A DNA stretch of 35,600 nucleotides from Bacillota bacterium (GTDB lineage: Bacteria > Bacillota > Sulfobacillia > JAJYWN01 > JAJZPE01): contig DASXUT010000162.1 in assembly GCA_036504675.1 (NCBI GenBank), positions 1-35,600 of the forward strand, read 5' to 3'. The notes under the pieces are model-generated. The model searched no databases. It was not told the DNA's origin and saw only the letters and a list, made by a program, of their open reading frames with translations. Both the position numbers and the translations under genes were made by a program. Below, in pieces: positions 34,301 through 35,600 of this stretch (the first letter of the stretch is position 1; every line of letters begins with the position of its first letter).

Positions 34301-35600
34301 CACCTGCTCCCAGGACTCACTCAAGAAGATCCGCGAGACCATCGCCGAGAAGGACCTCAACCGGGTGGTCATCGCCTCGTGCACCATCAGGACCCATCTC
34401 CCGCTATTCCGCGATACGCTACGAGAAGCCGGGCTGAACCAGTACCTTTGCGAGATGACCAACATCCGCGAGCAGTGCTCGTGGGTCCACCGCACCGACC
34501 CGGTGGCGGCCACGGCCAAGGCTGTCGACCTGGTCAAGATGGCCGTCGCCAAGGCGGCGACCCTCGAACCCCTGACCACCTTCCCGGTCCCCGTGGTCAA
34601 GCGGGCCCTGGTCGTCGGCGGCGGGCTGGCCGGGCTGCAGGCCTCACTATCACTGGCCGGAATGGGCTTCGGGGTGACCCTCCTCGAGCGGTCGGCGGCC
34701 CTCGGCGGGAACCTGACCAACCTGGCCTGGACCCTCGACATCCCGGACGTCCCGGCCTACCTCGATGAGCTGTTGATGCAGGTCGACCGGCAGCCGGGGA
34801 TAACCGTCCTGACCAACGCGACGGTCAAGGACTTCCATGGTCACGCCGGGCACTTCACCACCCGGGTCGAGGTGGCCACGGGCGATGGCCCCGGCGGGGG
34901 CGGGCGGACGACCACCGACATCGAGCACGGGGTGGTCGTCGTGGCCACCGGCGGGCGCGAGCTGGTCCCCGATGAGTACCTCTATGGCGAGGACTCGCGG
35001 GTCCTCACCCGGCTTGAGTTCGAGCGGCGCCTGAAGCGCTCCGGTGAGCCGATGGTCCCCGTCCGGCGGGCCGTCTTCATCCAGTGCGTCGGGTCGCGCC
35101 AGGCCGGCCGCCTCTACTGCAGCCGAACCTGTTGCGGCGCGGCGATCAAGGACGCCTTGTTGCTCAAGGAGGCCGACCCGGCCTGCGAGACCTACGTCCT
35201 CTACCGCGACGTGCGGGCCTATGGCCTGGCCGAGGAGTACTACCGGTTGGCCCGTGAGCGCGGGGTGGTCTTCATTCGCTACGAGGAGACCGCCAAACCG
35301 GTGGTCAGGGCAACCCCGTCGCAGCTGGACGTGACCGTGGACGACGCCGACAGCGGCCGGGCGATGACCCTCGGGGCCGACCTCGTCGTCCTGGGCGCGG
35401 CGACCCTCCCCTCGGAGGGCACCGCTGAGGCCGCCCGGGCCTTCAAGCTGCCGATGACCGAGGATGGGTTCCTGGCGGAATTGCACGCCAAGCTCGGCCC
35501 GGTCGACTTCCCCAGCCAGGGCCTGTTCTTGTGCGGATTGGCCCATTCCCCCAAGTCGATCCCCGAGACCATCCTGCAGGCCCAGGCGGCCGCTTCGCGG
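31320..35600 (+). CDS. hdrA: Giant HdrA / GltD-NfnB / HdrA fusion flavoprotein (C-terminus outside the window)
   Basis: The frame is open for 1427 codons from GTG 31320 (GGGGGGTG 6 bases upstream) to the window end. Domains in order: an Ala/Thr-rich tail (1-33); an HdrA FAD fold with G40-x-G-x-x-G and Cys84/87/96; a ferredoxin motif Cys136/139/142/146; a GltD/NfnB-type iron-sulfur head (Cys186/190/225/229/233/237); a GltD FAD fold (G286-x-G-x-x-G); an NAD(P)-binding fold (G417GGNTAID); an HdrA cysteine cluster (656-672); and HdrA cysteines 755/768/772/773. A second HdrA module starts near 957 (C961-x-C963), with FAD motif G1100GGLAG and Cys1256/1267/1271/1272. Normal HdrA has about 650 residues. 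It probably links NAD(P)H, ferredoxin and an HdrB- or disulfide-type acceptor by flavin-based bifurcation. The domain calls are strong; the reaction is inferred. Confidence 0.9.
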   Translation, partial: MANEPVQFSENPAAGETGPVPARDEATATGAATGAVLVVGGGIAGIQASLDLAQAGYLVHLVTRDPSIGGKMAQLDKTFPTNDCSMCLLGPKMTDCLNHPNIVLHTLAEVTGLSGEPGRFQAEVRSLPRYVDLAACTGCSDCEAACPVELSDAFNQGLSKRKAIYRLFPQSSPNKYAIDKRGRSPCRMACPSGINTQGFISLIARGKYREAWELIRQEMPFPIICGTACHHPCEGVCQRGEVDDPIAISRLKRFVGDHVLGHLTEFYPEGVPVPPRLHPEQVAVVGSGPAGLAAAYHLRRRGYGVTIFEALGVAGGMMRVGIPEYRLPKRLVEAEIDQILKTGIELRTGVAIGRDLDVDDLFAQGFGAVLLAVGAHAPQKIGVYGEDLGGVFHGVTFLRQVNLGQRVAIGARVVVIGGGNTAIDAARTAVRLGAEEVTVAYRRSEAEMTALSEEVEEAREEGVRFEFLTSPIRIIGSAEERVEGIECLRNALGETGTDGRRRPVPIPRSEFIIPAESVIIAVSQAPDHTFLHDTTLETTRGGTIIADQLTLATKLPGVFAAGDAVSGPATLVEAAAAGKEAAESIHRYLQGQDLRAWRTRRPRPEDARRLEISVLGTQRQKREALPRLGAAERRRSFAEVVGGYTAERASAEAQRCLACGGCSECRQCEAVCKPVAIRHDQTGSTTSLEVGAVILAPGFSLTDPRTLGEYGYGLYPNVITGLEFERLLNATGPTRGELRRPGDGGHPRRIAFIQCVGSRDPGRGNPYCSSICCMSSTKEATIAKEHSPDCESTVFYLDLRAQGKGFDRYVQSAKDDYGVRYLRAFVSGLKEDPKTGDLTIRYAADGQIKEERFDLVVLATGLKPPAGARQLADTFGIDLDRHGFADWDKTFPARANKGGIFVAGGFTGPHDIPETVMGAGAAAAEANSLLALARGTLTRPRTYPPEQEVSGKTPRIGVFVCRCGINIASVVDVPTVVARAAKAPGVIHAEEFLFTCSQDSLKKIRETIAEKDLNRVVIASCTIRTHLPLFRDTLREAGLNQYLCEMTNIREQCSWVHRTDPVAATAKAVDLVKMAVAKAATLEPLTTFPVPVVKRALVVGGGLAGLQASLSLAGMGFGVTLLERSAALGGNLTNLAWTLDIPDVPAYLDELLMQVDRQPGITVLTNATVKDFHGHAGHFTTRVEVATGDGPGGGGRTTTDIEHGVVVVATGGRELVPDEYLYGEDSRVLTRLEFERRLKRSGEPMVPVRRAVFIQCVGSRQAGRLYCSRTCCGAAIKDALLLKEADPACETYVLYRDVRAYGLAEEYYRLARERGVVFIRYEETAKPVVRATPSQLDVTVDDADSGRAMTLGADLVVLGAATLPSEGTAEAARAFKLPMTEDGFLAELHAKLGPVDFPSQGLFLCGLAHSPKSIPETILQAQAAASR

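Overview
The window is 35.6 kb of dense, high-GC bacterial chromosome, roughly two-thirds G+C by eye. It has strong GGAGG-type Shine-Dalgarno sites and many GTG and TTG starts. The mix of AddA/AddB, a Bacillus/Lactococcus-type nucleoside ABC cluster (BmpA plus NupO/P/Q), a tungsten-type aldehyde:ferredoxin oxidoreductase, a corrinoid adenosyltransferase and a giant HdrA-like flavoprotein points to an anaerobic, probably uncultured, high-GC member of the Bacillota (Clostridia in the broad sense). No rRNA, tRNA, insertion sequence, prophage or CRISPR array was recognised.

Layout. 1-2613 (minus): the end of an MFS transporter gene, a DUF429 protein and a class-C beta-lactamase-like serine hydrolase. 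2731-7647 (minus): a complete nucleoside uptake operon, bmpA-nupO-nupP-nupQ, with an internal hairpin after bmpA and a strong terminator at its end. 7864-8532 (minus): a LUD-domain protein, divergent from 8769-11488 (plus), a TIGR04076-polyferredoxin fusion overlapping a tungsten-type AOR. 11607-20063 (minus): an EamA transporter followed by addB and addA. 20173-22017 (plus): a TPR/HD-GYP protein and a 43-codon secreted-peptide ORF. 22372-25432 (minus): a metallo-beta-lactamase-fold hydrolase, cobO, a DmpA-type P1 peptidase and a stand-alone TIGR04076 protein. 25477-25656 (plus): a small membrane protein. 25866-30833 (minus): a run read as cDPG-synthetase-like GTPase, DUF421 membrane protein, half-size TMEM165/GDT1 protein, TPR protein and a decaheme cytochrome c. 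30834-31319: a 486-bp gap rich in hairpins. 31320 to the end (plus): an HdrA / GltD-NfnB / HdrA fusion of at least 1427 residues that leaves the window still open.

How the genes work together. The redox genes give the window its character. The AOR with its four-cluster ferredoxin would exchange electrons between aldehydes and carboxylic acids and ferredoxin. The HdrA fusion has the flavin and iron-sulfur modules expected of a ferredoxin/NAD(P)H electron-confurcating or -bifurcating hub. The decaheme cytochrome, next to a TPR protein, could carry electrons out through the membrane. The other genes cover nucleoside salvage, double-strand-break repair, c-di-GMP turnover, cobalamin activation and cation homeostasis. 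The most interesting object is the HdrA fusion. The TIGR04076-ferredoxin fusion and the decaheme cytochrome/TPR pair come next.
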